Notes: generated from the sequence alone by a model not told the origin. DNA of 64,000 bases from Pseudomonas sp. ICMP22404 (GCF_006227205.1 NZ_VCNG01000005.1:124001-188000), one strand, 5' to 3'; positions 25,148-34,677 are shown, numbered from the stretch's first letter. Made by a program: numbers and translations.

Positions 25148-26641
25148 TTACATCGCGCAGACCACGCAATTGCGCCCGCTGGCCTTGGCCTGGTATAGCG
25201 CTTTGTCGGCGGCGAACAGGAGCTGTTCGAAGTCGCCATACGGTCCCTGGGACCAGGTCGCGATGCCGATGCTGACGGTCATGGGCGCGTCGCCCGGCTG
25301 GACGGGCAGTTGTTCCACCGCTTCGCGAATGCTTTGAGCCATGGCAAAGGCCCCGGCGGTATTGGTTTCCGGTAACACCACCGAGAACTCTTCGCCACCG
25401 TAGCGTGCTGCGAGGTCGGCAGGGCGACGGACACGCTCGCTGATCAGCCGTGCCAAGGTGCGCAGTGCCTCGTCACCCTGTTGATGGCCATGGCGATCAT
25501 TGAAAGCCTTGAAGTGGTCGGCATCGACCATCAGCACCGACAGCGGTTGGCCCGAGCGCAAGGCCCGTAGCCATTCTCTTTGCAGCGTTTCATCCAGGGC
25601 CCTGCGGTTGGCCAGACCTGTCAGCGGATCGGTGGCCGCCCGTTGGGCCAGTTCCCGTTCCGCGCGATGGCGGCGTCTCAGTTCCCGGCGCAGCAGCCAG
25701 GTGAGCCAGAGCAGGCCGATGCACAGAGCACCGGTGGCGCCGCTGACGATCAGCGTCGTGCGTAGCCATGAAGCAAAGACCTCTTCGGAGGAGAGCGCCA
25801 CCACGACAATCAACGGCAAGTTGCCTACCTGTGAAAAGGTGTAGAGGCGCTGTTTCTGGTCAAAACCGGAAGTGCTGGTGAAGCTGCCGTTACCTTCATG
25901 CAGGATGCGCACGAAATTTGGCCGGTTGCTGAAGTCCCTGCCGATCATGTCCTCGGCCAGGGGCGGTTCCTGTGCCAGCAGGATTCCGTCGCGGCTGATC
26001 AGGTTGACCGTACCGCCATGCCCGATGTTCAAGCTTCTGAACAATTGGCTGAAGTAACTCAAGCGCATCGCGGCTTCGGCCACGCCCAGGAAATCGCCTC
26101 GTTCGTCGCTCAGTCGGCGACTGAAACTGATACGCCAGTCGTGCTCGCCACTCCGGGCTCGGAAGGGGCGGCTGATCATCATCTCCGGGCTTGGGTTCTG
26201 GACGTGGGACTGGAAATATTCCCGCTCAGCATAATTGCCGATGCGTGGTTCGACCGAGGCCGAGTCAGCGATGACATCGCCTTGTTTGTCCAGCAGCAGG
26301 ATGTCGCCTTTGTAAGGCGCGGCGGTGGAGCGGTCGAACAGGGCCAGGTGCCGGATGGCCGGTGAGACGTCTTTCAGGTCGTCGCGCTGGGCCGCGGCAA
26401 TCAGGCCTTGCACCGACAAGTCGTAGAGTTCGACGTTGCGCAGCACGTCGGCATCGATCAACTGCACGATATTGCTGGCCGCGCGTGTCGCTGCTTCACG
26501 GGCGTTGGCGTGTTCGCGTATCAGCAGGAAGGTCACGATGCCCAGGATGGCAATGACAACCAGTGAGCTGGCCAGTACGAGTACCCGCTCCGAGCGTATC
26601 GAAAGCGGGGTGCTGCAGGGTGTCGCACTGCTGGTGCTCAT
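25148..26641 (-). CDS. Membrane diguanylate cyclase with periplasmic sensor domain
   Basis: 497 residues from ATG 26641 (MSTSSATPCS); longer in-frame starts exist up to 26746. There is a first membrane helix at about 23-43 (VLVLASSLVVIAILGIVTFLLI), a periplasmic dCACHE-like sensor (about 50-285), a second helix (about 300-325) and a GGDEF domain starting ATDPLTGLANRRALDE. The active site is GGEEF (415-419), a functional variant, and RPAD (406-409) five residues upstream forms the product-inhibition I-site. It makes c-di-GMP from GTP. It stands alone on the minus strand, and its signal is unknown. Alginate polymerisation in this window needs c-di-GMP, but no direct link is visible. Confidence 0.9.
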   Translation of the reverse strand: MSTSSATPCSTPLSIRSERVLVLASSLVVIAILGIVTFLLIREHANAREAATRAASNIVQLIDADVLRNVELYDLSVQGLIAAAQRDDLKDVSPAIRHLALFDRSTAAPYKGDILLLDKQGDVIADSASVEPRIGNYAEREYFQSHVQNPSPEMMISRPFRARSGEHDWRISFSRRLSDERGDFLGVAEAAMRLSYFSQLFRSLNIGHGGTVNLISRDGILLAQEPPLAEDMIGRDFSNRPNFVRILHEGNGSFTSTSGFDQKQRLYTFSQVGNLPLIVVVALSSEEVFASWLRTTLIVSGATGALCIGLLWLTWLLRRELRRRHRAERELAQRAATDPLTGLANRRALDETLQREWLRALRSGQPLSVLMVDADHFKAFNDRHGHQQGDEALRTLARLISERVRRPADLAARYGGEEFSVVLPETNTAGAFAMAQSIREAVEQLPVQPGDAPMTVSIGIATWSQGPYGDFEQLLFAADKALYQAKASGRNCVVCAM

Positions 26642-26864
26642 GATTCCGATGTCTATATGGTCGATCCATTCCGAAGGGAGCATAGCTGGCAATTCACCAG
26701 ATGCTGGCCTTTTGCTGATTGTGCTTGGATCGGCGAGAGGGGGCAATCAGTGTTCGCAGAAGCCGTAGCTGCCGCCGGAGGCCAAGGCTTGCTGATTCTG
26801 GGCTAATAGCCTTTCGCCCAGCATTCAATGGCGTGGAAAAAGGTGTCCGGATCGTTCGGAGCAG

Positions 26865-28226
26865 TCAGGCAGGTAAACGGATCCCAAAGGTATTGGCACC
26901 CCGGTCACTGCGCACGAAGACGTCCCCACCGTGCATCAGGGCGATGGCCCTGACGATGGCCAGCCCCAACCCGTGGTTGGCCCCGCTGTTGCTGCGAGAG
27001 GCATCGACTCGGTAGAAGCGTTCGAACAGCCGCGGCAGGTGTTCGGTGGCAATCGGTTCGCCAGGGTTGGTGACGGCGAGGGTGATCTGGTCGGCCTGGG
27101 CTTCGATGTGTACGTCGATGACGTGTCCTGGCGCGGTGTGCTGTACGGCGTTGCTCAACAGGTTGATCAGCGCCCGGCGCAGATGAGCGATCTCGATGCT
27201 GGCCTGGGCGTCGCCGCTGACCCTAACCTGGACCTGGGCGTCTTCGAGGATGAAGTCCAGGTAATCGAGGGTGGTGGCCACTTCGTCGGCCAAGGACGTG
27301 GTGATCAGTTTGGTGGCCTTGCTGCCCTGGTCGGCGCTGGCGAGGAAGAGCATGTCGTTGATGATCGAGCGCAGCCGTTCCAGTTCCTCGAGGTTCGATT
27401 GCAGCACTTCGAAGTAATGCTCGGCCGAACGACCGCGGGTCAGCGCCACTTGGGTCTGGCCGATCAGGTTGGTCAGGGGCGAGCGCAGTTCATGGGCGAC
27501 ATCGGCATTGAACGATTCCAGCCGTGAGTAGGCCTGTTCGACCCGGTCGAGGGTGGCGTTGAATGAATTGACGAACTGGCTGAGTTCCGGTGGCAACGGC
27601 GATAGCCGCAGGCGCCCGGACAGGCGCGGAGGGGCCAGGCGCCGGGCTTCATCGGACAGCTTGATCAGTGGCTTGAGGCCGATATGCGCCACCCAGTAGC
27701 CCAGCAAGGAGGCCAGCAACACCCCGACAATCGCCAGGCTGACCAAGGCCACCAGCAGGCGATGTTGGGTCTGGTAGAACGTCTCGGTGTCGATGCCGAT
27801 CATGAAACGCAGCGGCGGTCGTTGGTCCTTGGCCGGGAACTGGCTCACCAGCACTTTCATCGGGTAGTGGCGGTTGGGCAATTGCAGGTCGCGTTTACCC
27901 AGTGGCCCTTCGGTGAAGGCGCGGATCTGCGGGTCGGGATCGCCATATTCGAAGTGTGGGTCACCGCTGACGATCCAGAAATGGATACGCTTGTCTTCCT
28001 CGCCCAGCAAACGCAGTTTGTTGTGGATCTTCACCCAGTGCTCGGGCGTGCCGTAACGGCCCACCGTGGATTCGAGCACACTGTAGCGGGCATCGAGTTC
28101 GGCTTCGGGCAACAGGCCCAGGCCTTTTTCGACCTGCTGGTACAAGGCTCCGCCGATCAACAGGAACACCAGCGCGGCGACCAGGGTGAACAGGCCGCTG
28201 AGGCGTAGCGCGATACTGTTACTCAC
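26865..28226 (-). CDS. Sensor histidine kinase, heavy-metal (CusS/IrlS) type
   Basis: 453 residues if translation starts at GTG 28226 (MSNSIALRLSGLFTLVAALVFLL), which overlaps the response-regulator stop by 8 bases and has GGAAAG upstream. It has two membrane helices (about 8-28 and about 165-190) around a periplasmic domain of about 135 residues, a HAMP linker, the H-box FNADVAHELRSPLTNLIGQ and an HATPase domain with NLLSNAVQH and HGLGLAIVRAIA. It is the fourth gene of an operon adaptor-RND-regulator-kinase and presumably senses an inducer of the pump. The relation to metal kinases is by overall organisation; the signal could be another compound. Confidence 0.88.
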   Translation of the reverse strand: MSNSIALRLSGLFTLVAALVFLLIGGALYQQVEKGLGLLPEAELDARYSVLESTVGRYGTPEHWVKIHNKLRLLGEEDKRIHFWIVSGDPHFEYGDPDPQIRAFTEGPLGKRDLQLPNRHYPMKVLVSQFPAKDQRPPLRFMIGIDTETFYQTQHRLLVALVSLAIVGVLLASLLGYWVAHIGLKPLIKLSDEARRLAPPRLSGRLRLSPLPPELSQFVNSFNATLDRVEQAYSRLESFNADVAHELRSPLTNLIGQTQVALTRGRSAEHYFEVLQSNLEELERLRSIINDMLFLASADQGSKATKLITTSLADEVATTLDYLDFILEDAQVQVRVSGDAQASIEIAHLRRALINLLSNAVQHTAPGHVIDVHIEAQADQITLAVTNPGEPIATEHLPRLFERFYRVDASRSNSGANHGLGLAIVRAIALMHGGDVFVRSDRGANTFGIRLPA

Positions 28227-28893
28227 TGCGACTTTCCAGCACATAACCCATCCCGCGAATGGTGTGCAGCAACTTCTGCTCGAACGGCCCGTCGAGCTTG
28301 GCCCGCAGGCGTTTGATCGCCACTTCGACGACGTTGGCGTCGCTGTCGAAATTGATGTCCCAGACCATTTCGGCGATGGCGGTCTTGGAGAGGATTTCAC
28401 CCTGGCGGCGGGCCAGGACGCTGAGCAGCGAGAACTCCTTGGCCGTCAGGTCCAGGCGTTGGCCAGCGCGGGTGGCCTTGCGGCTGATCAGGTCGATCCA
28501 CAGGTCGGCGATGCTCACCTGCACCGGTTCATGGCCGCCGCTACGACGGGTCAGGGCTTGCAGGCGGGCCACCAGTTCCAGGAAGGAGAACGGTTTGCCC
28601 AGGTAATCGTCGGCGCCATCGCGCAGGCCCTTGATGCGGTCTTCGACCCGTTCCCGGGCGGTGAGCATGATCACCGGGGTCTGCTTGCGGGCGCGCAGGG
28701 CTCGCAACACGCCGAAGCCATCCAGACCCGGCAGCATCACGTCGAGCACGATCACCGCATATTCGCTTTCCAGGGCCAGGTGCAGCCCTTCGACGCCGTC
28801 GGGGGCTACGTCCACGATGTAGCCCTGCTCAGTCAGGCCGCGATGCAGGTAATCCGCGGTTTTTTCTTCGTCTTCGATGATCAGAACGCGCAT
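28219..28893 (-). CDS. OmpR/PhoB-family response regulator (CusR/CopR-like)
   Basis: 224 residues. The receiver domain has the acidic pair IIEDEE, phosphoacceptor D51 in VIVLDVMLPG and K101-region LGKPFSF; the C-terminal winged helix carries LDLTAKEFSLLSVLARRQGEILSK and NVVEVAIKRLRAKLDGPF. The pattern is that of CusR/CopR/CzcR regulators. It lies 9 bases after the RND gene and overlaps the kinase gene, so pump and two-component system are co-transcribed. The palindrome at 33252-33271 upstream of the operon is a candidate binding site. Confidence 0.92.
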   Translation of the reverse strand: MRVLIIEDEEKTADYLHRGLTEQGYIVDVAPDGVEGLHLALESEYAVIVLDVMLPGLDGFGVLRALRARKQTPVIMLTARERVEDRIKGLRDGADDYLGKPFSFLELVARLQALTRRSGGHEPVQVSIADLWIDLISRKATRAGQRLDLTAKEFSLLSVLARRQGEILSKTAIAEMVWDINFDSDANVVEVAIKRLRAKLDGPFEQKLLHTIRGMGYVLESRSE

Positions 28894-28902
28894 GGCCCCG
28901 CC

Positions 28903-31900
28903 TCAGTCTGTAGTCGCCAGCGCCGTAGCTGACGCAGGCCCGGAATGATGGGCGGGCCGATGGAACAACCGCTCGAGCCACAAGTATATGACCGGTGTGG
29001 TGAACAACGTCAGCGCCTGGCTCACCAGCAGACCGCCGACCACCGCAATGCCCAGGGGCTGGCGCAACTCCGCGCCGGGGCCATGGCCGAGCATCAGCGG
29101 CAGGGCGCCGAGCAGGGCGGCCAGGGTGGTCATGATGATCGGACGGAACCGCGTTACGCCCGCCTGGAAAATCGCCTCCTGCGGTGTTAGCCCGCCATTG
29201 CGCTGCGCGTCGAGGGCGAAGTCGATCATCAGGATGCCGTTTTTCTTGACGATGCCGATCAACAGCACCAGCCCGATCAGCGCCATGATCGAAAAATCCC
29301 GGCCCAACAGCCAGAGCATGATCAGGGCGCCGAGGCCGGCGGAGGGCAGGGTGGAGATGATGGTCAGCGGATGCACGAAGCTCTCGTAGAGCACGCCGAG
29401 AATGATGTACACCGCCACCAGCGCGGCGAGGATCAGCCACGGCTGGCTGGCCAGGGAACTCTGGAACGCCTGTGCCGCGCCCTGGAAGTTGCCGCTGATG
29501 GCGGCCGGCATGCCGATCTCGTTCTTCGCCTGGTCGAGCATGCGCACCGCGTCCCCCAGGGCCACGCCTGGCGCCAGGTTGAACGACAGGTTGGCGGCCG
29601 GGAACATGCCGTCGTGGGCAATGGACAGCGGGCCGTTGGTGGGGGGATCGAAGCGGGCCAGGGCCGAGAGCGGTACCATTTCGCCGCTCAGGGGTGAGCG
29701 CAGGTAGAAGTAGGCCAGGCTTTCGGCCTTTCCACGCTGCTGGGTGTCGAGTTCCAGGATCACGTTGTATTGGTTGGTCTCGGTCTGGAATTCGTTGATC
29801 TGCCGCTGGCCGAACGCGTCGTACAGCGCCTGGTCGACATCGCTGGCGGTAAGGCCGAAGCGTGCCGCCGCGCTGCGGTCGATGTTGATATGGGTAATGC
29901 TGCCGCCCAGTTGCAGGTCGTTGGAGATGTCACGGAACGCCGGATTGCTGCGCAGCCTGTCAGTGAGTTTCTGTGCCCAGGTGTTGAGGGTTGGCCCGTC
30001 GTTGCTCTTGAGGACGTACTGATACTGGGCGCGACTGGGACCGGAACTGAGGTTGATGTCCTGTCCGGCCCTCAGGTACAGCACCACCCCCGGAATCTTC
30101 TGCAACTTGGGGCGGATCCGGTCGATGAAGCCGCTGGCCGAGACGTCACGCTCGCTTTGGGGCTTGAGCGCGATCCAGAAGCGGCCGTTGGCGATGGTCT
30201 GGTTGCTGCCCGAGACGCCGACGGAGTGGGAGAACGTCTGCACCGCCGGGTCGGCGGCGACGATTTCGGCCAGGGCCTTGTGCTTGGCCACCATGTCCGG
30301 GAATGACACGTCGGCGGCCGCTTCGCTGGTGCCCAGCACCAGGCCGGTGTCCTGCACCGGGAAGAAGCCCTTGGGGATGAACACATAGCCTGCCACGGCC
30401 ATTGCCAGGGTCAGGCCGAACACACCGATCATCAGCTTCTGATGGGCCAGTGCCTTGCGCAGGCCTTTTTCGTAGCCGCCCAACAGCCGCTCGCCAAAGC
30501 CCGGAACTCGGTGAGCATGATGCACCGGGGCGCGCATGAACAGCGCCGCCAGCGTTGGCGCCAGGGTCAGGGACACCACCACGGAAATCAGGATGGTCGA
30601 GGTGGCGGTCAAGGCAAACTCCTTGAACAGTCGCCCGACCACGCCGCCCATGAACAGCAGCGGAATGAATGCGGCAATCAGGGAGAAACTGATGGACACC
30701 ACCGTGAAGCCGATTTCGCCGGCGCCCTTGATCGCTGCTTCGCGCATGCTGTCACCGGCCTCGAGATGCCGGTGGATGTTCTCCACCACCACAATCGCGT
30801 CGTCCACCACGAAGCCCACCGAGATGACGATGGCGACCAGGGTCAGGTTGTTCAGGCTGAAGCCCATCACGTACATCAGGGCGAGGCTCGCGGTCAGGGA
30901 CACCCCCAGCACCGCCGAGACGATCAACGTCGCCGAGAGCTGGCGCAGGAACAACGCCATGACCGCCACGACCAGCAGCACGGCGATCAGCAGGGTGAGC
31001 TCCACCTCATGCAGCGAGGCGCGGATCGTCTGGGTGCGGTCGATCAGCACCTTGACCTGTACCGCGGCGGGCAGCATGGCTTCCAGGGTGGGCAGGGCGG
31101 CCTGGATGCGGTCGACGGTTTCGACGATGTTCGCTCCCGGTTGCCGGAAGATCACCAGGTTGAGGCCCGGCTCGTCATCGGCCCAGGCCTGGACATAGGC
31201 GTTTTCCGAGCCATTGATCACCTTGGCAATGTCCTTGAGATGCACCGGTGCCCCATTCTTGTAGGACACGATCAGGTCGCCGTACTCCTCGGGCTGGAAC
31301 AATTGATCGTTGGTGGACAATGTCGAGATGCTCGAGTCGCCGTACAGCGCGCCCTTGGCCAGGTTGAGGCTGGCCTGCTGGAGTGTCGTGCGGATGTCGG
31401 CCAGGGTCAGGCCGATGGCGGCGAGACGGTCGGCGGAGGCCTGGACCCGGATCGCCGGGCGCTGTTGGCCGGTGATGTTTACTTGTCCGACGCCGTCGAT
31501 CTGGCTGATCTGACGGGCAAGCAGTGTTTCGACGTAGTCGCTCAGTTCGGTGCCGGGCATCAGGCTGGAACTGATACTGAGGATCAGCACCGGGCTGTCG
31601 GCGGGGTTGACCTTGCGCCAGGTAGGCAGGTTCGGCATGTCGCTGGGCAGTTTGCCGGCGGCGGTGTTGATGGCGGCCTGCACTTCCTGGGCGGCGGTGT
31701 CGATGCTCTTGCCGAGGCTGAATTGCAGGATCAGGTTGGTCGAGCCCAGGGCGCTGCTGGAGGTCATCTGTGTGATGCCGGGAATCGCGCTGAACTGCAC
31801 TTCCAGCGGCGTCGCCACCGAGGAGGCCATGGTTTCGGGGCTGGCGCCGGGCAGTTGGGCATTGACCTGGATCGTCGGGAATTCCGCCTCCGGCAAGGGG

Positions 31901-32016
31901 GCGACGGGCAGGCGAGGGAAGGCGATACTCCCCAGCAGTATCAGGGCGAACGTCAGCAGCACCGTGGCGACGGGATGGTCGATGCACCACGCCGAAATCG
32001 AGCCGCGCCCCTTCAT
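28903..32016 (-). CDS. RND-family multidrug efflux transporter (HAE-1, MdtB/MdtC/MuxB/C-like)
   Basis: 1037 residues, the normal length for an HAE-1 pump. It begins ISAWCIDHPVATVLLTFALILLG and PVAPLPEAEFPTIQVNAQLPGASPETMA, the N-terminal signature shared with MdtC and MuxC. The proton-relay pair in helix 4 is seen in VISVGFVVDDAIVVVENIHRHLE near residue 400. Two halves each carry a large periplasmic loop and six helices. The upstream adaptor gene overlaps it (ATGA). MdtABC and MuxABC use two different pump proteins; here only one is encoded, and no outer-membrane channel lies in the operon. The substrate is unknown. Confidence 0.93.
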   Translation of the reverse strand: MKGRGSISAWCIDHPVATVLLTFALILLGSIAFPRLPVAPLPEAEFPTIQVNAQLPGASPETMASSVATPLEVQFSAIPGITQMTSSSALGSTNLILQFSLGKSIDTAAQEVQAAINTAAGKLPSDMPNLPTWRKVNPADSPVLILSISSSLMPGTELSDYVETLLARQISQIDGVGQVNITGQQRPAIRVQASADRLAAIGLTLADIRTTLQQASLNLAKGALYGDSSISTLSTNDQLFQPEEYGDLIVSYKNGAPVHLKDIAKVINGSENAYVQAWADDEPGLNLVIFRQPGANIVETVDRIQAALPTLEAMLPAAVQVKVLIDRTQTIRASLHEVELTLLIAVLLVVAVMALFLRQLSATLIVSAVLGVSLTASLALMYVMGFSLNNLTLVAIVISVGFVVDDAIVVVENIHRHLEAGDSMREAAIKGAGEIGFTVVSISFSLIAAFIPLLFMGGVVGRLFKEFALTATSTILISVVVSLTLAPTLAALFMRAPVHHAHRVPGFGERLLGGYEKGLRKALAHQKLMIGVFGLTLAMAVAGYVFIPKGFFPVQDTGLVLGTSEAAADVSFPDMVAKHKALAEIVAADPAVQTFSHSVGVSGSNQTIANGRFWIALKPQSERDVSASGFIDRIRPKLQKIPGVVLYLRAGQDINLSSGPSRAQYQYVLKSNDGPTLNTWAQKLTDRLRSNPAFRDISNDLQLGGSITHINIDRSAAARFGLTASDVDQALYDAFGQRQINEFQTETNQYNVILELDTQQRGKAESLAYFYLRSPLSGEMVPLSALARFDPPTNGPLSIAHDGMFPAANLSFNLAPGVALGDAVRMLDQAKNEIGMPAAISGNFQGAAQAFQSSLASQPWLILAALVAVYIILGVLYESFVHPLTIISTLPSAGLGALIMLWLLGRDFSIMALIGLVLLIGIVKKNGILMIDFALDAQRNGGLTPQEAIFQAGVTRFRPIIMTTLAALLGALPLMLGHGPGAELRQPLGIAVVGGLLVSQALTLFTTPVIYLWLERLFHRPAHHSGPASATALATTD

Positions 32017-33170
32017 GGCTGCGGCTCCGTGGCCTTGGCGAGGACCGGTGGGGCCGTGAGCACCTGGACGCTGGCCCCCGGCCTGAGGCGTGACTGGCCG
32101 TCACTCACCAGTTGATCACCGGCGTTCACCCCCTTGATGATGTTCATGCCGCTGTCCTGGTAGACCATCTCCACCGGTACGCTCTCGACCTTGTCCCCCT
32201 TGACCCGGTAGACGAAGTGCTGGTCCAGTCCACGCTGGACCACGGTCGGCGGAACCACCAGGGCACCCTTGTCGAGGGCGGTCTGGATTTTCAGCGTGAC
32301 CAGTTGCCCGGGCCACAACCGCTGCCCGGCGTTGCTGAATTCGGCCTTGGCCCGCAGGGTGCCGGTATTGGCGTTGATCTGGTTGTCGATGAGGCTCAGC
32401 CGACCCTCGCCAAGTGGTTCACCTGCCGCGCCATCGGCGCCGATGTAGGCCTTGACCAGCGCCTGTTCGGGCGCAGCGATCAAGCGTTGCAAGGTGGGCA
32501 GCATCTGTTGGGGCAGGGAAAACTCCACCGCTATCGGGTCGATCTGGGTCACGGTGAACAGGCCTTCGGTGTCGCTGGTGCGCAGGAAGTTGCCTTCGTC
32601 CACGTTGCGGATGCCGACGCGACCGGTCACCGGGGAGCGGATCTGTGTGTAGGACAACTGCACCTGGGCGGCATCGATGGCTGCCTGGTTGCCCTGGGCG
32701 GTGGCCTTGAGCTGATTGACCAGGGCCTGCTGCTGATCGTAGGTCTGCTTCGAGACGCCATCATCGACGCTCAGCAATTTGTAGCGCTTGAGATTGACCT
32801 GGGCCACCGCCAGTTGCGCCTGGCTTTCGCCAAGCTGGGCCCGGGCCTGGTCGAGGCTGGCGCGAATGGAGCGGTCGTCGATGGTCGCCAGCAGGTCGCC
32901 CTTGCTCACCTGTTGCCCTTCCTTGACCAGCAGTCGGGTGAGAATGCCATCGATCTGCGGACGGATCACCACGCTGTGCAGTGACAGCACCGTGCCGATG
33001 CCGCTGGCGAAGCGCGGCACATCCTTTTGCTCCACGCTGACGACCCGTACCGGAACGGCGGCAGGCGCACCGGGTTTGGCGGCGATGGGTTTCATGACGA
33101 ACCAGAGGACGAGGGCCGCCAGGGCGATCAATAGCGCGACGAGCAGGACGGTTTTTTTCTGGATGTGCAT
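32013..33170 (-). CDS. RND efflux membrane-fusion (adaptor) protein
   Basis: 385 residues: a membrane anchor (about 7-26, TVLLVALLIALAALVLWFVM), barrel and lipoyl half-motifs (VIRPQIDGILTRLLVKEGQQVSKGDLLATID), a coiled-coil hairpin (LDQARAQLGESQAQLAVAQVNLKRYKLL), the second lipoyl half (YTQIRSPVTGRVGIRNVDEGNFL) and a beta-barrel with membrane-proximal domain. It links the RND pump to an outer-membrane channel encoded elsewhere. It is the first gene of the four-gene operon, and its stop overlaps the pump gene. Confidence 0.93.
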   Translation of the reverse strand: MHIQKKTVLLVALLIALAALVLWFVMKPIAAKPGAPAAVPVRVVSVEQKDVPRFASGIGTVLSLHSVVIRPQIDGILTRLLVKEGQQVSKGDLLATIDDRSIRASLDQARAQLGESQAQLAVAQVNLKRYKLLSVDDGVSKQTYDQQQALVNQLKATAQGNQAAIDAAQVQLSYTQIRSPVTGRVGIRNVDEGNFLRTSDTEGLFTVTQIDPIAVEFSLPQQMLPTLQRLIAAPEQALVKAYIGADGAAGEPLGEGRLSLIDNQINANTGTLRAKAEFSNAGQRLWPGQLVTLKIQTALDKGALVVPPTVVQRGLDQHFVYRVKGDKVESVPVEMVYQDSGMNIIKGVNAGDQLVSDGQSRLRPGASVQVLTAPPVLAKATEPQP

Positions 33171-33251
33171 GGATGTGGGAAGCCGGTCCGGGACGAAGGG
33201 ATTTACAGGACTCTTATATAGCGTTGCGAGACGGTCAGGAAGGTGACGGCT

Positions 33252-33271
33252 AACTGACAGGCTTGTCAGTT
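33252..33271. promoter_or_regulatory. 20-bp perfect palindrome upstream of the adaptor-RND operon
   Basis: AACTGACA and TGTCAGTT flank GGCT. It lies 82 bases before the adaptor ATG on the minus strand, a suitable place for the operator of the co-encoded OmpR-family regulator. Binding is inferred only from position and symmetry. Confidence 0.5.
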
Positions 33272-33447
33272 TCGTCCTGGATTACTGTCGGACGAGTGTC
33301 AGGTTGAATCTGCCCGATACGTTGCGGCAGCGGGCGGGTATACTGGTGCCCGTCGCGCCTCTCTCCAGGCCTGACTTGCACACAGTATGGCGAGGAGCAA
33401 ACCCTTCGCCACGGATTGATGGCCTACCTTGAGTGAACGGCATTTAC

Positions 33448-33678
33448 ATGACTTCCCCGAACGGCGAACCGGCCGACCTGCCTGACGGCGATGTTTCCAG
33501 TGCCGAGAGCGGCAAAGCGTCGATCCCGGCCTTCAAATTTCCTTTCAAGCCCGGTGAACTGGCCACGGCCAAAGGGGCGGGACAATTGCCGTGGTACAAG
33601 AACGGCGTGAAAGATGGTCACGCCAAGTCCCCCGGCGCCGCACCTCCCGGCACCCGTCGTTCGATGGGCAAGCGCTGA
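33448..33678 (+). CDS. Small conserved hypothetical protein
   Basis: 76 residues from ATG 33448 (MTSPNGEPADLPDGD). An in-frame ATG five codons upstream also exists. The protein is hydrophilic and rich in Pro, Gly and Lys (IPAFKFPFKPGELATAKGAGQLPWYKNGVKDGHAKSPG), ending in a basic tail PGTRRSMGKR. There is no signal or membrane segment. I believe similar short proteins occur in other pseudomonads, but I cannot name a function. It lies alone between the RND operon and a convergent LysR gene. Confidence 0.6.
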   Translation: MTSPNGEPADLPDGDVSSAESGKASIPAFKFPFKPGELATAKGAGQLPWYKNGVKDGHAKSPGAAPPGTRRSMGKR

Positions 33679-33708
33679 GGGTCGTTCCTCGATACAGGAG
33701 CGGCGATT

Positions 33709-34677
33709 TCAATTCGTGGCTCGCGCGCCCGCCAGGCTTCCGCTCAACTCGTACGCTGTCAGTTCGGCCTGGTGCGCTGTCAGGATTTCCGGCAGCGAAC
33801 CTCGCAGGTACTCGACCCAGGTCTTGATCTTCGCGTCCAGGTACTGGCGCGAAGGATAGATGGCGTAGAGGTTCAATTCCTGGGAGCGGTAATTGGGCAT
33901 GACCCGCACCAGCGTGCCGTTGCGCAGGCCTTCGATGGCGGCATAAACCGGCAGTACACCCACGCCCATGCCGCTGGTGATCGCGGTTTTCATCGCATCG
34001 GCGGAGTTCACCAGGAAGGGTGACTGGTTGATGGTGACCATTTCCTGGCCTTCCGGGCCGTCGAACACCCATTTCTCCAGCGGAATGACCGGGCTGACCA
34101 GGCGCAGGCAGGCGTGGTTGAGCAACTCGCTGGGTTTCTGTGGGCAACCGTTGGCCTTCACGTAGGCAGGTGAAGCACAGACGATGCTGTAAGTGATGCC
34201 CAGGCGTTGGGAAACGAAACCCGAATCCGGCAATTCGCTGGCCAACACGATGGAGACGTCATAGCCCTCGTCCAGGATGTCCGGCACGCGGTTGGCCAGG
34301 GTCAGGTCGAAGGTCACGTCCGGATGGGTCTTGCGATAACGGGCGATGGCGTCGATCACGAAATGCTGGCCGATACCGGTCATGGTGTGGACCTTCAACT
34401 GCCCGGCCGGCCGGGCATGGGCATCGCTGGCCTCGGCTTCGGCTTCCTCGACATAGGCCAGGATCTGCTCGCAACGCAACAGATAGCGTTTACCGGCTTC
34501 GGTCAGGGCAATGCGGCGGGTGGTGCGGTTGAGCAGGCGGGTTTGCAGATGGGCTTCCAGATTGGAAACCGCACGCGAGACGTTGGCTGTCGTGGTATCG
34601 AGTTGCACGGCGGCGGCGGTGAAACTGCCGGCTTCGGCAACACAGCAGAACGCGCGCATGTTTTGCAGGGTGTCCAT
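33709..34677 (-). CDS. LysR-family transcriptional regulator
   Basis: 322 residues. The N-terminal winged helix is clear: MRAFCCVAEAGSFTAAAVQLDTTTANVSRAVSNLEAHLQTRLLNRTTRRIALTEAG, followed by the effector domain (GQLKVHTMTGIGQHFVIDAIARYRKTHPDVTFDLTLANRVPDILDEGYDVSI). It is divergent from the OMF-FUSC-DUF1656-adaptor operon, about 330 bases away with a REP pair between. In E. coli the LysR protein AaeR controls aaeXAB in the same divergent layout, so this gene probably controls the neighbouring exporter. The inducer is unknown. Confidence 0.9.
   Translation of the reverse strand: MDTLQNMRAFCCVAEAGSFTAAAVQLDTTTANVSRAVSNLEAHLQTRLLNRTTRRIALTEAGKRYLLRCEQILAYVEEAEAEASDAHARPAGQLKVHTMTGIGQHFVIDAIARYRKTHPDVTFDLTLANRVPDILDEGYDVSIVLASELPDSGFVSQRLGITYSIVCASPAYVKANGCPQKPSELLNHACLRLVSPVIPLEKWVFDGPEGQEMVTINQSPFLVNSADAMKTAITSGMGVGVLPVYAAIEGLRNGTLVRVMPNYRSQELNLYAIYPSRQYLDAKIKTWVEYLRGSLPEILTAHQAELTAYELSGSLAGARATN

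Noticed and set aside
30442..32115. 557-codon open frame antisense to the RND pump gene
   Set aside because: The low-complexity Gly/His/Gln composition is typical of shadows; the pump on the other strand is certain.
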